Source of the DNA: JBDHRG01 sp039807445
Lineage (GTDB): Bacteria > Pseudomonadota > Gammaproteobacteria > Competibacterales > Competibacteraceae
Length of the DNA stretch: 7,922 nucleotides
Direction: 5' to 3'
Assembly: GCA_039807445.1 (NCBI GenBank)
Contig: JBDHRG010000173.1
Span: 1-7,922 of the forward strand
Part shown: piece by piece, positions 5,629-7,922 of the stretch
How positions within the stretch are numbered: the stretch's first letter is position 1
Layout of the letters: every line of letters begins with the position of its first letter
Program-made: the position numbers and the translations under genes
The notes under the pieces: generated by a model
What the model was told of the DNA's origin: nothing
Database searches by the model: none
What the model saw: only the letters and a program-made list of their open reading frames with translations

Positions 5629-6426
5629 ATGAACTCCCTGCCGCTGATCGGCATCGTCTGCGACGTCAAGGACATCGACGGCGCCCGCTTCCACGCGGTC
5701 GGCGAAAAGTACATCCACGCGGTGGCGCACGGCGCGCGCGCGCTGCCGCTGCTGATCCCCGCCTTCGGCGAGGGCGCGGAGCTGGCCGGCCTGACCGCGC
5801 TGCTCGAGCCCGCGGCGCTGGTCGCGCGCCTCGACGGCTTGTTCCTGCCCGGCAGCCCGTCGAACGTCGAGCCGGAACACTACGCCGGCCCGTCCAGCCG
5901 CCCCGGCACGCTGCACGATCCGCAGCGCGATGCCACTTCGCTGCCGCTGATCCGCGCCGCGCTGGCGGCGCAACTACCGCTGTTCGCGGTGTGCCGCGGC
6001 TTCCAGGAGCTCAACGTCGCGCTCGGCGGCTCGCTGCACCAGCACGTGCACGAGCAGCCCGGGCTGATGGACCACCGCGAAGACAAGGCCCGCCCGCGCG
6101 ACGAACAGTACGGCCCCGCGCACACGGTGCGGCTCGACCCCGACGGTTGCTTCGCCGCCTGGCTGGGCGTGGCCGAGATCCGCGTCAATTCGCTGCATGG
6201 CCAGGGGCTCGACCGGCTGGCCGAGGGGCTCGTCGCCGAGGGCGTCGCCCCCGACGGGCTGGTCGAGGCGGTGCGCGTGCGCGATGCGCGCTTCGCGATC
6301 GGCACGCAGTGGCACCCGGAGTGGCGGATCGAGGACAACCCGGTGTCGCGTGCGCTGTTCACCGCCTTCGGCGAGGCGGCGCGCGAGCGCGCGGCGGCGC
6401 GGGACGCTCGACGCGCATCGTCGTGA
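5629..6426 (+). CDS. puuD: Gamma-glutamyl-GABA hydrolase (PuuD/SpuA), peptidase C26
   Basis: A cytosolic class I glutamine amidotransferase-like hydrolase of 265 residues that splits gamma-glutamyl-GABA into glutamate and GABA, the last step of the glutamylated putrescine route. The catalytic triad is visible: nucleophile Cys122 in FAVCRGFQELN, and His229 and Glu231 in QWHPEW. LFLPGSPSNV (71-80), GGSLH (133-137), the HRED block (149-152), VNSLHGQG (186-193) and SPDGLVEA-like residues near 208-215 recall E. coli PuuD, which is about 254 residues. The ATG has GAGGAG ending 7 bases upstream. The tail after about residue 250 is Ala/Arg-rich and probably not catalytic. It is the first gene of the rightward arm, 88 bp before hss and behind operator O3. 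A different gamma-glutamyl amide as substrate is possible. Confidence 0.92.
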   Translation: MNSLPLIGIVCDVKDIDGARFHAVGEKYIHAVAHGARALPLLIPAFGEGAELAGLTALLEPAALVARLDGLFLPGSPSNVEPEHYAGPSSRPGTLHDPQRDATSLPLIRAALAAQLPLFAVCRGFQELNVALGGSLHQHVHEQPGLMDHREDKARPRDEQYGPAHTVRLDPDGCFAAWLGVAEIRVNSLHGQGLDRLAEGLVAEGVAPDGLVEAVRVRDARFAIGTQWHPEWRIEDNPVSRALFTAFGEAARERAAARDARRASS

Positions 6427-6514
6427 GGTTTCGGTTACGCTCGCGAGCATCAGGCGCGGCTCCGCGCGTTGTCCAAACGACCGGGAGATGCGGATGAGTC
6501 CCGAGGAATTCCCG
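6427..6514 (+). other. puuD-hss intergenic spacer with small inverted repeats
   Basis: An 88-bp gap on the same strand. It holds the 10-bp palindrome GCTCGCGAGC (6439-6448) and GCGCG/CGCGC arms around a four-base loop (6454-6467). I see neither a U-run terminator nor a convincing promoter, so cotranscription of puuD and hss is the simpler reading. Confidence 0.4.
6503..6508 (+). promoter_or_regulatory. Ribosome binding site favouring the hss start at 6515
   Basis: GAGGAA ends 6 bases before the ATG at 6515. Two other in-frame ATGs lie upstream at 6488 and 6494. The second has GGGAG (6483-6487) at a similar distance, so the start remains open by seven or nine residues. Confidence 0.55.
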
Positions 6515-7921
6515 ATGAGCACGTACGCGCGATTTCACGGCCGCCTCGTCATCGTCGGCTTCGGCAGCATCGGCCAGGGGGTGCTGCCGCTGATCCTGCG
6601 CCACATCGCGCTCGACCCGGCGCGCATCACCATCGTCACGCTGGACGCGCGCGGGCGCGACGAGGCCGACGAGTACGGCATCCGCTTCGTCGAGCAGGCG
6701 CTGACCCGCGACAATTACCGCGACGTGCTGGTGCCGCTGCTCGGGCAGGGGGACTTCCTGCTGAACGTGTCGGTCGACGTGGCTTCGGTGGCGCTGATCG
6801 AGCTGTGCCGCGAACGCGGTGCGCTGTACCTCGACACCTGCACCGAGCCCTGGGCCGGCGGCTACACCGATGCCACGGTGTCGCCGAGCCTGCGCTCGAA
6901 CTACGCGCTGCGCGAGGCGGCGCTGCGCCTGCGCACCGCGCAGCCGGCGCCGACCGCGGTGCTGACGCACGGCGCCAACCCGGGGCTGGTCAGCCACTTC
7001 GTCAAGCAGGCGCTGCTCGACCTGGCCCGCGACACCGGCACGGCGACTTCGGTGCCTGCCGATCGCCAGGCCTGGGCCGGGCTCGCCGCGCGGCTCGGCG
7101 TCAAGGTGATCCACATCGCCGAGCGCGACACCCAGAGCGCCGCGCTGCCCAAGCGGGTCGGCGAATTCGTCAACACCTGGTCGATCGACGGCTTCGTCGG
7201 TGAAGGCTGCCAGCCCGCCGAGCTCGGCTGGGGCAGCCACGAGCGCCACTGGCCGGCGGACGCCGAGCGCCACGCCTTCGGCTGCGCCGCGGCCGTGTTC
7301 CTGAGACGCCCCGGCGCCTCGGTGCGCGTGCGCTCGTGGACGCCGCGCGAGGGGCCGTACCACGGCTTCCTGATCACCCACAGCGAAGCGATCTCGATCG
7401 CCGACTATTTCACGCTGCGCGACGGCGAGGCGGTGCGCTACCGACCGACGGTGCACTACGCCTACCACCCCTGCGACGACGCGGTGCTGTCGCTGCACGA
7501 GCTCGCCGGCAAGGGCTGGCGGCTGCAGCCGCGCCAGCGGCTGCTGACCGACGAACTCGTCGACGGCCACGACGAACTCGGCGTGCTGCTGATGGGGCAC
7601 GCGAAAGGCGCGTACTGGTACGGCTCGCGGCTGTCGATCGCCGAAACCCGCAAGCTGGCGCCGCACACCAACGCCACCGGGCTGCAGGTCACCGCGTCGG
7701 TGCTCGCCGCGATGGTCTGGGCGATCGAGCACCCCGCGCGCGGCGTGGTCGAGCCCGAGGCGCTGGACTTCGAGCGCATCCTCGCGCTGGCGCGGCCCTA
7801 CCTCGGCGAGCTGGTCGGCGCCTACTCCGACTGGACCCCGCTCGCCGACCGCGGCCGGCTGTTCGCCGAAGACCTCGACGCCGACGACCCCTGGCAGTTC
7901 AAGAACTTCCGGGTGGTCTGA
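6515..7921 (+). CDS. hss: Homospermidine synthase (Hss), NAD+-dependent
   Basis: A cytosolic enzyme of the saccharopine dehydrogenase-like fold. It uses NAD+ as a recycled cofactor to join two putrescines into sym-homospermidine with loss of ammonia, or spermidine plus putrescine with loss of 1,3-diaminopropane. It has 468 residues; the Blastochloris viridis enzyme is about 477. The Rossmann loop is GFGSIGQG (15-22). Residues I recall as active-site positions in the B. viridis structure are all present at a near-constant offset: Glu111 in TEPW, Asn155 in HGANPG, Glu203 in AERDTQ, the cation-pi Trp222 in NTWSIDG, Glu230 in VGEG and His289 in ITHSEA. A tool-free comparison cannot confirm the numbering. 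The start at 6515 is preferred for its ribosome site and because the conserved core begins about residue 9. The frame is intact to a TGA one base before the window end. Saccharopine dehydrogenase proper is unlikely given these motifs. Confidence 0.93.
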   Translation: MSTYARFHGRLVIVGFGSIGQGVLPLILRHIALDPARITIVTLDARGRDEADEYGIRFVEQALTRDNYRDVLVPLLGQGDFLLNVSVDVASVALIELCRERGALYLDTCTEPWAGGYTDATVSPSLRSNYALREAALRLRTAQPAPTAVLTHGANPGLVSHFVKQALLDLARDTGTATSVPADRQAWAGLAARLGVKVIHIAERDTQSAALPKRVGEFVNTWSIDGFVGEGCQPAELGWGSHERHWPADAERHAFGCAAAVFLRRPGASVRVRSWTPREGPYHGFLITHSEAISIADYFTLRDGEAVRYRPTVHYAYHPCDDAVLSLHELAGKGWRLQPRQRLLTDELVDGHDELGVLLMGHAKGAYWYGSRLSIAETRKLAPHTNATGLQVTASVLAAMVWAIEHPARGVVEPEALDFERILALARPYLGELVGAYSDWTPLADRGRLFAEDLDADDPWQFKNFRVV

Positions 7922-7922
7922 A

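Overview
The window is a compact polyamine-metabolism locus from a GC-rich bacterium. GC-biased third codon positions, long antisense shadow frames and canonical AGGAG-type ribosome sites fit a proteobacterium. The heptanucleotide intergenic repeats and the gene set make me think of Betaproteobacteria (Rhodocyclales or Burkholderiales-like), but nothing here fixes the taxon. No RNA genes, transposons, CRISPR arrays or phage genes are visible.

Layout: six complete genes are arranged divergently around a 257-bp control region (5372-5628). Leftward, in transcription order: a PuuC-type aldehyde dehydrogenase (5371-3857), a PuuB-type FAD oxidase (3830-2547), a SpuC-type class III aminotransferase (2480-1089) and an SpeB agmatinase (998-15). 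Rightward: a PuuD-type gamma-Glu-GABA hydrolase (5629-6426) and a bacterial homospermidine synthase, Hss (6515-7921).

How the genes fit together: SpeB makes putrescine from agmatine. Hss condenses putrescine (or spermidine plus putrescine) into homospermidine. SpuC can deaminate putrescine directly to 4-aminobutanal. PuuB, PuuC and PuuD are steps 2 to 4 of the gamma-glutamylated putrescine route to GABA. The first enzyme of that route, the ligase PuuA, and any transporter or regulator gene are absent from the window. The locus therefore combines putrescine supply, two putrescine degradation routes and conversion to a different polyamine.

Control: the divergent region holds three copies of the perfect palindrome TGTGATCACA. 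Two form a 14-bp inverted repeat in front of puuC. The third lies just before the puuD ribosome site. They look like operators of one unidentified repressor controlling both arms. Other structure includes a 5x GGGGTGA tandem repeat that forms the 3' end of speB and is a strong G-quadruplex motif, two consecutive stem-loops between spuC and speB, and a second heptamer repeat with a hairpin between puuB and spuC.
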